Below, piece by piece: positions 7,739 to 16,175 of a stretch of 30,679 nt of DNA; the stretch's first letter is position 1, and each line of letters opens with the position of its first letter. Under the pieces are notes generated by a model. The model was not told the DNA's origin and searched no databases. It saw only the letters and a program-made list of their open reading frames with translations. Both the position numbers and the translations under genes were made by a program. Source of the stretch: Polycyclovorans sp046565985 (GTDB lineage Bacteria; Pseudomonadota; Gammaproteobacteria; Nevskiales; Nevskiaceae); assembly GCA_046565985.1 (NCBI GenBank), contig JBKHXN010000095.1, forward strand, positions 1-30,679, written 5' to 3'.

Positions 7739-9190
7739 ATGTCCGAGACCAGCGCCCAGACGCACACGCACCATCGCCATCTCGAGCAGGCGCGGGCGCA
7801 GGTGATCGAGCTGCTGTCCCGCCAGGCGGTGGAGCGGGAGCTGGTATCGCGTGCGGAAAACCGCAAGCAGGACGTGGTGGCCCAGCTGGTGGCGCGCCAG
7901 CAGCAGGCCCAGCTGGCACAGCGGCTGGCTTCGTTCCACCCGGCTGACATCGCCTTCGTGCTCGAATCCCTGCCGCCCGACGCGCGGCAGATGGCCTGGC
8001 AGCTGGTGCGGCCGGACGCGCGCGGCAGCGTACTGCTGGAGATTTCCGACGCGGTGCTGCGCACCCTGCTCGCCGACATGCGGCCGGAAGAGATCGCCGC
8101 GGCGGTGCGGCATCTGGAATCCGACGACATCGCGGATCTGGTCGCCACCCTGCCGGAAGAGACCGGCCAGCTGGTGCTGGCGCGGCTGGACCGTGCCGAC
8201 CAGGCCGAGGTGCGCTCGGTCCTGTCCTTCCCGGAGGACAGCGTGGGTGCGGTGATGGATCTGGATTTCGTGACGGTGCGCGAGGACGCCGCGCTCGAAG
8301 CCGTGCAGCGCCTGCTGCGCCGGCGCAAGGACGAACTGCCGGACGACGCCTACCAGATCATCGTCATCGACCGCACCAGCACCCTGCGCGGCGTCCTGAC
8401 CTACGAACAATTGCTGTTCAACGAGCCTGAGCAGACCGTGGCCGAGGTGATGACCCGCGAGCCGCACTTTTTCTACACCGACGACTCGGTGCGTGACGCG
8501 GTGGACGCCTTCGAGAAATACGACCTGATCGAGGCGCCGGTGGTCAACCTGCACCGCCAGGTGGTGGGCCGTATCACCGTGGACGTGGTGCTGGACGAGA
8601 TCAGCGAGCGGGCCCAGTCCGACAGCCTGCGCCAGGTGGGCCTGTCGGAAGAGGAAGACCTGTTCTCGCCGGTGGTCAGCAGCGCGCGCAAGCGCTGGCC
8701 GTGGCTGGGGCTGAATCTGCTCACCGCGTTTGCCGCCTCGCGCGTGATCGACGCCTTCGAGGCCATCATCGTCCAGCTGGTGGCGCTGGCGGCGCTGATG
8801 CCCATCGTCGCCAGCATCGGCGGCAACACCGGCAATCAGACCGTGGCGCTGGTGATCCGCGGGCTGGCGCTGGACCAGCTCGGACCCGCCCAGCTGCGGC
8901 AGATGTTCGTCAAGGAGTTCGGCATTGCCACCCTCAACGGCGCCTTCTGGGGCGGGGTGCTGGGGCTGGCCACGCTGGTGTTCTACCAGGATCTGCCGCT
9001 GGCGCTGGTGATCAGCGCCGCCATGCTGCTCAATCTCTGGGTGGCGGCCGGCGCCGGCGTGCTGATTCCGCTCGGCCTGCACCGTCTGGGCCGCGATCCG
9101 GTAATGGGCTCCAGCGTGATCCTCACCGCGCTCACCGACAGCATGGGCTTCTTCATCTTCCTGGGCCTCGCGGCGCTGCTGCTGGTCTAA
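7739..9190 (+). CDS. mgtE: MgtE-family magnesium transporter
   Basis: The 483-residue protein is a magnesium channel/transporter of the inner membrane. Domain order: an MgtE N domain of helical repeats (about 40-150; LASFHPADIAFVLESLP), two CBS domains (about 160-280) that sense magnesium in this family, and a C-terminal membrane part from about 320 with five hydrophobic segments. The membrane part holds the family signature PIVASIGGNTGNQTVALVIR and GLALDQL. Length is typical. It stands alone after the rpmBG terminator, and no magnesium riboswitch is visible before it. The last gene bases are followed within 45 bases by the methionine-salvage operon, which has its own candidate promoter. Confidence 0.95.
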   Translation: MSETSAQTHTHHRHLEQARAQVIELLSRQAVERELVSRAENRKQDVVAQLVARQQQAQLAQRLASFHPADIAFVLESLPPDARQMAWQLVRPDARGSVLLEISDAVLRTLLADMRPEEIAAAVRHLESDDIADLVATLPEETGQLVLARLDRADQAEVRSVLSFPEDSVGAVMDLDFVTVREDAALEAVQRLLRRRKDELPDDAYQIIVIDRTSTLRGVLTYEQLLFNEPEQTVAEVMTREPHFFYTDDSVRDAVDAFEKYDLIEAPVVNLHRQVVGRITVDVVLDEISERAQSDSLRQVGLSEEEDLFSPVVSSARKRWPWLGLNLLTAFAASRVIDAFEAIIVQLVALAALMPIVASIGGNTGNQTVALVIRGLALDQLGPAQLRQMFVKEFGIATLNGAFWGGVLGLATLVFYQDLPLALVISAAMLLNLWVAAGAGVLIPLGLHRLGRDPVMGSSVILTALTDSMGFFIFLGLAALLLV

Positions 9191-9197
9191 AGTTTCA

Positions 9198-9226
9198 TTG
9201 AAGCGCCATGGCGGCTCACGTAGCAT
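9198..9226 (+). promoter_or_regulatory. Candidate promoter of mtnBDC
   Basis: TTGAAG (9198-9203) and TAGCAT (9221-9226) are 17 bases apart in the 45-base gap after mgtE. The -10 ends nine bases before the mtnB ATG, so the message would have almost no leader, and no Shine-Dalgarno sequence is seen. No SAM riboswitch fits in this gap. Confidence 0.45.
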
Positions 9227-9235
9227 GCCCGTTCC

Positions 9236-9847
9236 ATGAGCGATGATCCGTCCATCCCCGAGAAAACCCAGGCGCTGATCGCTGCGGGGCAGTTGTTCCA
9301 TGCGCGCGGCTGGGTGCCCGCGACGGGCGGCAATTTCTCGGCCCGGCTGACGCACGGGCTGATGCTGATCACCGCGTCCGGCCAGCACAAGGGGGAGCTC
9401 ACGCCGGGGGATTTCCTGGTTGCCGATGAGCAGGGGCGCCCGCTCGACCCCTCGCGCAAGGCTTCCTACGAGACCGGCCTGCACGCGCAGCTCTACCAGC
9501 GGCTGCCCGACGCCGGCGCGGTGCTGCACACCCATTCGCCGGCCAACACCGTGCTGTCACGCCGCTTCGAGCGCATCGCGCTCAGCGGCTATGAGCTGCT
9601 CAAGATCCTGCCCGGCGCGCCAGACCCGGCGCAGACCGTGGAGCTGCCGGTATTCGACAACGACCAGGACATCGCCCGGCTTGCGGCGCGCGTGGATGCC
9701 CACATGCGCGCACAGCCGCTGATCCCCGGGTATCTGATCGCCGGTCACGGCCTCTATGCCTGGGGCGCCAGCGTGACCCAGGCCCGCCATCGTGTGGAAG
9801 CGCTGGAATTCATTCTCGACTGTCACCTGCGGGAGCTGCTGCCATGA
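9236..9847 (+). CDS. mtnB: Methylthioribulose-1-phosphate dehydratase
   Basis: The 203-residue protein belongs to the class II aldolase fold. MtnB dehydrates 5-methylthioribulose 1-phosphate to the diketone used by the next enzyme of the methionine salvage pathway, which recycles methylthioadenosine from polyamine synthesis. Family features: PATGGNFSAR near residue 28, the zinc-binding HTH (H98, H100), and a third ligand H171 in AGHGLYAWG. The neighbours mtnD and mtnC carry out the next steps, which separates it from related fuculose or ribulose aldolases and epimerases. Its stop overlaps the mtnD ATG (ATGA). Confidence 0.95.
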   Translation: MSDDPSIPEKTQALIAAGQLFHARGWVPATGGNFSARLTHGLMLITASGQHKGELTPGDFLVADEQGRPLDPSRKASYETGLHAQLYQRLPDAGAVLHTHSPANTVLSRRFERIALSGYELLKILPGAPDPAQTVELPVFDNDQDIARLAARVDAHMRAQPLIPGYLIAGHGLYAWGASVTQARHRVEALEFILDCHLRELLP

Positions 9848-10395
9848 CCACCCTGACCCTCTACGCCGACCACGACGTCAGCCATGCGCTGGCCCGGCAT
9901 ACCGAATTCACCGCCATCCGCGAGGCGCTGGCCGAGATCGGCGTGGGCTTCCAGCGCTGGCAGACCGAGGCGCCGCTGCCTCCGGACGCCAGCACCGAGA
10001 CCGTCCTCGCCGCCTACGCCGAGCAGGTGGAGGAGCTCAAGCGCCGCTACGCGTTCGAGTCGGTGGACGTGGCCAGCATCCACCCCGAACACCCGCAGGC
10101 GGAGGCCGCGCGCGGCAAGTTCCTGGCTGAGCATACGCACGATGATTTCGAGATCCGCTTCTTCGTCGAGGGCAGCGGTGCGTTCTACATCCGCAAGCAC
10201 GGCAGGGTGTACATGACGGTGTGCACTGCCGGCGACCTGATCGAACTGCCGGCCAACACCACGCACTGGTTCGACATGGGACCGCGCCCGTATTTCAAGG
10301 CGATCCGCTTCTTCACCAAGGCGGAAGGCTGGGTGGGCCACTTCACCGGCGACGAGATCGCCAAGCGTTTCCCCGCCTACAGCAGCGCCGCATGA
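9844..10395 (+). CDS. mtnD: Acireductone dioxygenase
   Basis: The 183-residue cupin oxidises the acireductone of methionine salvage. With iron it gives the keto acid precursor of methionine; with nickel an off-pathway product and CO. The metal ligands match the known set exactly in spacing: H97 and H99 and E103 in EHTHDDFEIRFF, and H141 in ANTTHWFDMG. Its ATG overlaps the mtnB stop. Its own TGA lies in an ATGA that is the ancestral-looking mtnC start, but the intact mtnC now begins 137 bases further on because of an insertion. Confidence 0.96.
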   Translation: MTTLTLYADHDVSHALARHTEFTAIREALAEIGVGFQRWQTEAPLPPDASTETVLAAYAEQVEELKRRYAFESVDVASIHPEHPQAEAARGKFLAEHTHDDFEIRFFVEGSGAFYIRKHGRVYMTVCTAGDLIELPANTTHWFDMGPRPYFKAIRFFTKAEGWVGHFTGDEIAKRFPAYSSAA

Positions 10396-10429
10396 CGACG
10401 GTGCAGGCCATCTTGACGAATATCGAGGG
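10392..10429 (+). repeat. Left copy of 38-base direct repeat (mtnC start)
   Basis: This segment matches 10529-10566 at 35 of 38 bases by eye (differences: A/G at the first base of the start codon, T/C and A/G further in). It holds the mtnD stop and the original-looking mtnC ATG. Confidence 0.9.
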
Positions 10430-10528
10430 GCGAGCGGGGGAGAGGACGATGTCCGGTGGACATCGGCCCCTGCGAGCGCCACGCCAGGGATGGCGTGGCC
10501 GGGCTGTCGCGCCATGGAGGGCGGCGGA
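10430..10528. mobile_element. 99-base two-hairpin insertion between mtnD and mtnC
   Basis: The segment lies between the two 38-base repeats. It holds two perfect stem-loops: CGATGTCC/GGACATCG (10447-10454 and 10458-10465, three-base loop) and GCCACGCCA/TGGCGTGGC (10478-10486 and 10491-10499, four-base loop). Near its right end GGAGGG (10516-10521) supplies a ribosome-binding site for mtnC. The form recalls REP-like or other small palindromic dispersed elements. It encodes no transposase, and I cannot see other copies in this window, so its mobility is inferred. Confidence 0.55.
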
Positions 10529-10566
10529 GTGACGACGGTGCAGGCCATCCTGACGGATATCGAGGG
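10529..10566 (+). repeat. Right copy of 38-base direct repeat (functional mtnC start)
   Basis: Second copy of the repeat at 10392-10429. This copy is joined to the intact mtnC body and keeps the catalytic aspartate codon. It starts with GTG instead of ATG. Confidence 0.9.
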
Positions 10567-11209
10567 CACTACAAGCTCCATCCACTTCGTCCACCAGACC
10601 CTGTTCCCCTACGCCCGCCAGCACCTGCGGCGCTTCCTGCGCGAGCACGCAGGGGAGGACGAGGTTCACCGCCAGCTCGACGAGGTGGAGCGCATCGAGA
10701 ACCGCGAGCTGTCGCTGCAGGACGCCGCCGACGTGCTGGAACGCTGGATCGACGAAGACCGCAAACTCACGCCGCTCAAGGCCCTGCAGGGCATGATCTG
10801 GGCGCAGGGCTACGCTGCCGGCGAGCTGCAGGGCCACGTCTATGCCGAAGTCCCGGAATACTTGCGCCGCTGGCACGGTCAGGGCCGGCGCCTGTATGTC
10901 TATTCCTCGGGCTCGGTGGCGGCGCAGCGGCTGATCTTCGGGCACACCGCCTTCGGCGATCTGACGCCGCTGTTCTCCGGTTATTTCGACACGCGCATCG
11001 GCCACAAGCGCGAGGCGCAGGCCTATGAGCGGATCACCGCCGAGATCGGCCTGCCGGCGGGTGCGATCCTGTTCCTGTCCGATGTGGGCGAGGAGCTCGA
11101 CGCCGCGCGCGGTGCCGGACTGCAGACCTGCCAGCTGCTGCGCGACGCCGGTACGGTGCCGTTCCCGGCGCACCCGCAGGCGCGGGATTTCTCCGAAGTC
11201 CCCGTCTAG
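10529..11209 (+). CDS. mtnC: Enolase-phosphatase E1 (acireductone synthase)
   Basis: The 226-residue HAD-superfamily enzyme enolises and dephosphorylates the diketone phosphate from MtnB, producing the acireductone used by MtnD. Catalytic motif I is ILTDIEGTTSS (D10, E12, GTT), followed by VYSSGSVAAQRL (motif II), the KREAQAYERI lysine region and FLSDVGEELDAA (motif IV). The GTG at 10529 is chosen because the family begins five to ten residues before the DxEGTT motif and because GGAGGG lies eight bases upstream. An ATG at 10490 would add 13 residues encoded by the inserted element. The stop TAG shares the palindrome CTAG with the stop of convergent cysQ. Confidence 0.93.
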   Translation: MTTVQAILTDIEGTTSSIHFVHQTLFPYARQHLRRFLREHAGEDEVHRQLDEVERIENRELSLQDAADVLERWIDEDRKLTPLKALQGMIWAQGYAAGELQGHVYAEVPEYLRRWHGQGRRLYVYSSGSVAAQRLIFGHTAFGDLTPLFSGYFDTRIGHKREAQAYERITAEIGLPAGAILFLSDVGEELDAARGAGLQTCQLLRDAGTVPFPAHPQARDFSEVPV

Positions 11210-12009
11210 ACCGCGGCGGCCAGCGCCTCGAGCCAGGGGCTGAGCGGATCCCCGCTGGCGACGAAATGGGGATTGCGCAGATCGGACGTCGGGCCGTACT
11301 GCAGCGGTCGCAGCGCCGGCAGGCTGAGCACGGCACCGCCGGCCGCCTCGAGCACGCACTGCGCGGCGGCGGTATCCCATTGCGAGGTGTCGCCCAACTT
11401 GGGGTAGAGATCTGCCTCGCCGCGGGCGATGCGGCAGAACTTCAGTGAGCTGCCCAGGGCCAGCGCCTCGTGCGGCGGTTGACGTTGCAGCCAGTCGGTC
11501 AGCGCCGGACTGGGGTGGGAGCGGCTGAGATAGACCCGGGGGACCGGCGGCGTGCTGCGGCTGTGGATCGGCGTCCATCCGCTCTGGCCCTGCTGCAGCC
11601 AGGCCCCGCCGCCGCGCTGCGCCACGTAGCTCTCCCGCTGCGCCGGGGCGTGTACGGCGCCGAGCACGCTGCGGCCCTGCTCGATGAGGGCGATGTTGAC
11701 CGTGAACTCACCGTTGCGGGCGATGAATTCCCGCGTGCCGTCGAGCGGGTCCACCAGCCAGTAGCGGGCCGCGGCCCGGCCCGGGTCCGTGCGCAGTCCG
11801 GAATCCTCCTCGGAACATACCGGTATATCGGCAGCAAGGCGCCCGAGCCGCTCCACGATCAGCGCGTGGGCGGCCAGATCCGCCGCCGTCACCGGGCTGC
11901 GGTCGGACTTGTGATCCACCGTGAAGGGCTCGGCATAGATCCGCAGGATGGCCTCGCCGGCCGCCTGCGCGATCTGGTGCAGCGCCTCCAGCTCGTCGGG
12001 AATGCCCAT
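11206..12009 (-). CDS. cysQ: 3'(2'),5'-bisphosphate nucleotidase, CysQ type
   Basis: The 267-residue inositol-monophosphatase-family enzyme removes the 3'-phosphate from PAP, the by-product of sulfate assimilation and phosphopantetheine transfer. Metal-binding motifs are seen: SEEDSG (E67, E68, D69), WLVDPLDGTREFI (D87, D90) and WDTAAAQCVLEAAGG towards the C-terminus. The start MGIPDELEAL at 12009 is chosen because a -10 element lies directly before it; an in-frame ATG at 12030 would overlap yrfG. The gene diverges from yrfG over only 19 bases and overlaps mtnC by four bases at their stops. Related substrates such as inositol phosphates are possible, but the CysQ assignment is favoured. Confidence 0.9.
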   Translation of the reverse strand: MGIPDELEALHQIAQAAGEAILRIYAEPFTVDHKSDRSPVTAADLAAHALIVERLGRLAADIPVCSEEDSGLRTDPGRAAARYWLVDPLDGTREFIARNGEFTVNIALIEQGRSVLGAVHAPAQRESYVAQRGGGAWLQQGQSGWTPIHSRSTPPVPRVYLSRSHPSPALTDWLQRQPPHEALALGSSLKFCRIARGEADLYPKLGDTSQWDTAAAQCVLEAAGGAVLSLPALRPLQYGPTSDLRNPHFVASGDPLSPWLEALAAAV

Positions 12010-12014
12010 GCCCG

Positions 12015-12021
12015 TATCATA
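12015..12021. promoter_or_regulatory. Overlapping divergent -10 elements for cysQ and yrfG
   Basis: TATCATA contains TATCAT for the plus strand (12015-12020) and TATGAT for the minus strand (12021-12016). The yrfG ATG begins nine bases after the former, and the cysQ ATG seven bases after the latter. Good -35 elements are not evident on either side. Confidence 0.35.
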
Positions 12022-12028
12022 GCGGGGC

Positions 12029-12712
12029 ATGAAAATCGAACCGAACGGCACCGTGGACTGGGCGCGCGTGGAATGGGTGATCCTCGACCTGGACGGCACC
12101 ATTCTCGATCTGGCCTACGACAACTACTTCTGGCAGGTCGCGGTACCGGAGCGTTACGCCCGGCACAAGGGTCTGAGTGTGGACGCCGCCCGTGCCGCCC
12201 TGCAGCCCGTCTTCGAGGCGACCCGGCATACCCTGCCCTGGTACTGCACCGATTACTGGAGCGAGGTCACCGGGCTGAACCTGGCGGCGCTCAAGCGCGA
12301 GCTGCGCGGGCGCATCGCGCCCCTGCAGGGCAGTGTGGATTTCCTGCACGCGGTGCGCGCCTCCGGCCGGCGGCTGTGGCTGGCCACCAATGCGCACCGG
12401 GATTCCTGGCAGCTCAAGATGGAGCACACCGGGCTGGAGTCCTTGTTCGAGGTGATCGCCTGCTCCCATGACTTCGGCCAGCCCAAGGAGCATGCGGGGT
12501 TCTGGCAGGGCTTCCAGGCGCGGCATCCGTTCCGGCCGGAGCGCAGCCTGTTCGTGGACGATTCGCTGCCGGTCCTGCAGGCCGCACAGCGTCACGGCCT
12601 GGGCCAGTGCCTGGCCATCCGTGCGCCGGACAGCTCGGCGCCGGCGCGCGACATTGCCGGCTTCCCGGCCGTGGACGGCCTGCGCGAGCTGCTGCCGGTG
12701 CCGCCGCGGTAG
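12029..12712 (+). CDS. yrfG: GMP/IMP nucleotidase, YrfG type (HAD superfamily)
   Basis: The 227-residue phosphatase resembles E. coli YrfG, which dephosphorylates GMP and IMP. Motif I is ILDLDGTILDLAYDNYFWQ (D20, D22), and the segment from DLAYDNYFWQ onward is highly characteristic of YrfG. HTLPWYCTDYWSE follows, then LATNAH (motif II), FGQPKEH (motif III lysine) and FVDDSLPVLQAA (motif IV). Length matches E. coli (222). In pseudomonads yrfG, nudE and cysQ are neighbours; here nudE is absent between them. The end lies four bases from the convergent rhlB stop. Confidence 0.92.
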   Translation: MKIEPNGTVDWARVEWVILDLDGTILDLAYDNYFWQVAVPERYARHKGLSVDAARAALQPVFEATRHTLPWYCTDYWSEVTGLNLAALKRELRGRIAPLQGSVDFLHAVRASGRRLWLATNAHRDSWQLKMEHTGLESLFEVIACSHDFGQPKEHAGFWQGFQARHPFRPERSLFVDDSLPVLQAAQRHGLGQCLAIRAPDSSAPARDIAGFPAVDGLRELLPVPPR

Positions 12713-12716
12713 CGGG

Positions 12717-13991
12717 TTAGCGCCGCCGCCGCGGAGGGGCGCTGCTGCGCCCGCCGCGCTGCGGCGGGCGCCCGCTGAAGGGACGGCGCGGCGGCCGCGG
12801 CGGGCGCACAAAATCGCCCGTCAGCCATGCCTCGTTGAGGCTTTCCACCGGCAGGCGGTTGCCGATGTACTTCTCGATCGCCGGCAGCGAGTACACCCAG
12901 GTCTCGCAGCACAGCGAGATGGCGTCACCGCTGGACCCGGCGCGCGCGGTACGGCCGATGCGGTGCACGTAGTCTTCCGCGTCCTGCGGCAGGTCGTAGT
13001 TGATGACGTGGCTCACCCCGTCGATGTGCAGGCCGCGCGCGGCCACGTCGGTGGCGACCAGGATCGGCAGCTGGCCGGTCTTGAACTCCTCCAGCAGCCG
13101 GATGCGCTTGGTCTGCGCCACGTCGCCCGACAGCGTGCTGGCCTCGAAGCCGTTGGCGCGCAGGCAGGTTTCCACCTCCTCGGCCACGCGCTTGGTGTTG
13201 ACGAAGACCATGGTGCGCGTCGGCTCGTGGTGGCGCAGCCAGCCCACCAGCAGCGGCAGCTTCTCGTCGTTGGCGACGTGGATCAGGCTCTGCCGCACGC
13301 GTTCGGCGGTGACCCGTTCGGGCTCCACCTCGACCTTGGTGGGGTTGTTCATGTGCTCGTAGGCCAGCTCCAGTACGCGGTGCGAGAGCGTGGCCGAGAA
13401 CAGGTAATTGCGCCGCGCTGCCGGCGGAGGCATCTTGCGGATCAGGTAGCGGATGTCGTCGATGAAGCCCAGGTCGAACATGCGGTCGGCCTCGTCCAGC
13501 ACCAGCACCTCCACCTGTTTGAGCGTGTAGGCATTCTGCTTGTAGAAGTCGATCAGCCGGCCCGGCGTGCCGATCAGGATGTCCACTCCGGCGGCCAGGG
13601 CCTCCCGCTGGGCATCGTAGCCGGCGCCGCCGTAGCAGACCGTCATGCGCAGGCCGGTCTCGCGGCCGATCTGCTCGGCGTCCTTGAGGATCTGGATCGC
13701 CAGCTCGCGGGTGGGGGCCAGCATCACCGCGCGCGGAGCGGCGGGGCCGGGCGGCTGTTCCCCCCGTGGGCGGGCGAGCAGCTGATTCATGGCCGCCAGC
13801 AGGAAGGCGGCGGATTTTCCGGTGCCGGTCTGGGCCTGGCCCGCCAGGTCCTCGCCGGCCAGCGCGCGCGGCAGGGTCAGGGCCTGGATGGGCGTGCAGT
13901 GATCAAAACCCATCTGCCGCAGGCCGTTTTTCAGGCTGGGGTGCAGGGGCAGGGAGTCAAACGTGATGTCGGATAGATGGTCTGGTTTCAT
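12717..13991 (-). CDS. rhlB: DEAD-box RNA helicase RhlB
   Basis: The 424-residue ATP-dependent RNA helicase is probably the RNA-unwinding partner of the RNase E degradosome. Motifs in order: Q motif FDHCTPIQALTLP (29-41), Walker A AQTGTGKS (53-60), PTRELAIQ, TPGR, DEAD within VLDEADRMFDLGF, SAT within LFSATLSHRV, and HRIGRTARAG in the C-terminal lobe. The tail (about 390-424) is arginine/proline-rich and likely binds RNA. The chosen start MKPDHLSDITFDSLPLHP aligns with E. coli RhlB (421 residues). The divergent position against trxA-rho is the classical gammaproteobacterial arrangement and supports RhlB over other DEAD-box proteins. Confidence 0.94.
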   Translation of the reverse strand: MKPDHLSDITFDSLPLHPSLKNGLRQMGFDHCTPIQALTLPRALAGEDLAGQAQTGTGKSAAFLLAAMNQLLARPRGEQPPGPAAPRAVMLAPTRELAIQILKDAEQIGRETGLRMTVCYGGAGYDAQREALAAGVDILIGTPGRLIDFYKQNAYTLKQVEVLVLDEADRMFDLGFIDDIRYLIRKMPPPAARRNYLFSATLSHRVLELAYEHMNNPTKVEVEPERVTAERVRQSLIHVANDEKLPLLVGWLRHHEPTRTMVFVNTKRVAEEVETCLRANGFEASTLSGDVAQTKRIRLLEEFKTGQLPILVATDVAARGLHIDGVSHVINYDLPQDAEDYVHRIGRTARAGSSGDAISLCCETWVYSLPAIEKYIGNRLPVESLNEAWLTGDFVRPPRPPRRPFSGRPPQRGGRSSAPPRRRR

Positions 13992-14244
13992 GCGTCTGGA
14001 ATGGTGCAGCTTGCATCTGGCGCGGACTTCGGCTGAAATAGGCCTACAGCTTCTGGGCCGCATGGCGATTCACCCGTGAACTTGCCAAGCCAAATGAGCC
14101 GGCCCCCGCGGTAAATCCTCTTATAACAAGCCATTCTAACGTTCTGAGTTTGTTTCTGCGCGCTTGAACGCGCACTGATCAGACCCCAATTCCTGGGCAC
14201 GCGGGCATCCGGCCGCGTTTTCCCCCTTGCCACCGAGGTTTCAT
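13992..14244. other. Intergenic region between rhlB and trxA
   Basis: These 253 bases carry the control regions of two divergent genes. The middle is AT-rich compared with its surroundings (TAAATC 14112, TATAAC 14122, TTCTAA 14134), so promoters probably lie there, but I see no clean -35/-10 pair on either strand. A perfect inverted repeat TGCGCG/CGCGCA (14157-14162 and 14169-14174, six-base centre) lies on the trxA side. GAGG at 14235-14238 is the trxA ribosome-binding site. Confidence 0.5.
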
Positions 14245-14580
14245 ATGAGCCAACACATCTCCGCTGTTACCGACAGCACCTTCGAGCAGGAAGTGCTCCA
14301 GTCTTCGCAGCCCGTCCTGGTGGATTTCTGGGCGGAATGGTGCGGCCCCTGCCGCATGATCGCGCCGGTCCTGGAGCAGGTCGCGGCAGAAAACGCCGGC
14401 AAGCTCAAGGTCGTCAAGGTCAATGTCGACGAGAACCCGGACACCCCGGCCAAGTTCGGCATCCGCGGCATTCCCACGCTGCTGATGTTCAAGGGCGGCG
14501 AAAAGGTGGCCGAGCAGGTCGGCGCCGTCGCCAAATCGCAGCTCGCTGCCTTCGTCACTCCTCACCTCAACCTTGCCTAA
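14245..14580 (+). CDS. trxA: Thioredoxin 1
   Basis: The 111-residue protein is a cytoplasmic thioredoxin that reduces protein disulfides, being itself reduced by thioredoxin reductase. The active site WCGPC (C33, C36) follows VLVDFWAE, and the cis-proline loop is in IRGIPTLLMF. Length matches E. coli TrxA (109). The ATG at 14245 has a GAGG seven bases upstream; an in-frame TTG at 14227 is unlikely. It is followed after one base by rho, the conserved pairing, so both are likely transcribed together. Confidence 0.97.
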   Translation: MSQHISAVTDSTFEQEVLQSSQPVLVDFWAEWCGPCRMIAPVLEQVAAENAGKLKVVKVNVDENPDTPAKFGIRGIPTLLMFKGGEKVAEQVGAVAKSQLAAFVTPHLNLA

Positions 14581-14581
14581 G

Positions 14582-16117
<1,536 letters not shown>

Positions 16118-16133
16118 GCCGACCGCGGCAAAC

Positions 16134-16160
16134 AAAAAGCCCCGCAGCGCGGGGCTTTTT
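16134..16160. terminator. Bidirectional intrinsic terminator between rho and purD
   Basis: A 12-base perfect stem AAAAAGCCCCGC (16134-16145) with GCGGGGCTTTTT (16149-16160) and a three-base loop lies 16 bases after the rho stop and 15 bases before the end of convergent purD. The A-run and T-run let it work in both directions. Confidence 0.92.
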
Positions 16161-16175
16161 GCCGTGCGGCCCTTC

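Larger units (their letters stand above)
10392..10532 (+). pseudogene. 46-codon remnant frame: duplicated mtnC start read into the inserted element
   Basis: Starting at the ATG that overlaps the mtnD stop (ATGA, 10392-10395), this frame begins like mtnC (MTTVQAILTNIEG) and then runs into an arginine-rich inserted segment. It ends at TGA 10530-10532, which overlaps the GTG of intact mtnC (GTGA). Compared with mtnC, the catalytic nucleophile aspartate is asparagine here, so the copy has no catalytic meaning. It may still be translated and carry ribosomes from mtnD to mtnC by coupling. Whether a peptide accumulates is unknown. Confidence 0.55.

Noticed and set aside
9191..9235. SAM riboswitch before the methionine salvage genes
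   Set aside because: The 45-base gap is too short and carries only a promoter-like pair.
7505..9535. Long open frame on the minus strand opposite mgtE and mtnB
   Set aside because: Composition is histidine/glutamine/arginine-rich and mirrors the codon pattern of mgtE; no family features.
10490..10531. ATG 10490 as the mtnC start
   Set aside because: It would add 13 residues encoded by the inserted hairpin element, which the family lacks; GTG 10529 has a ribosome-binding site and matches the usual N-terminus.
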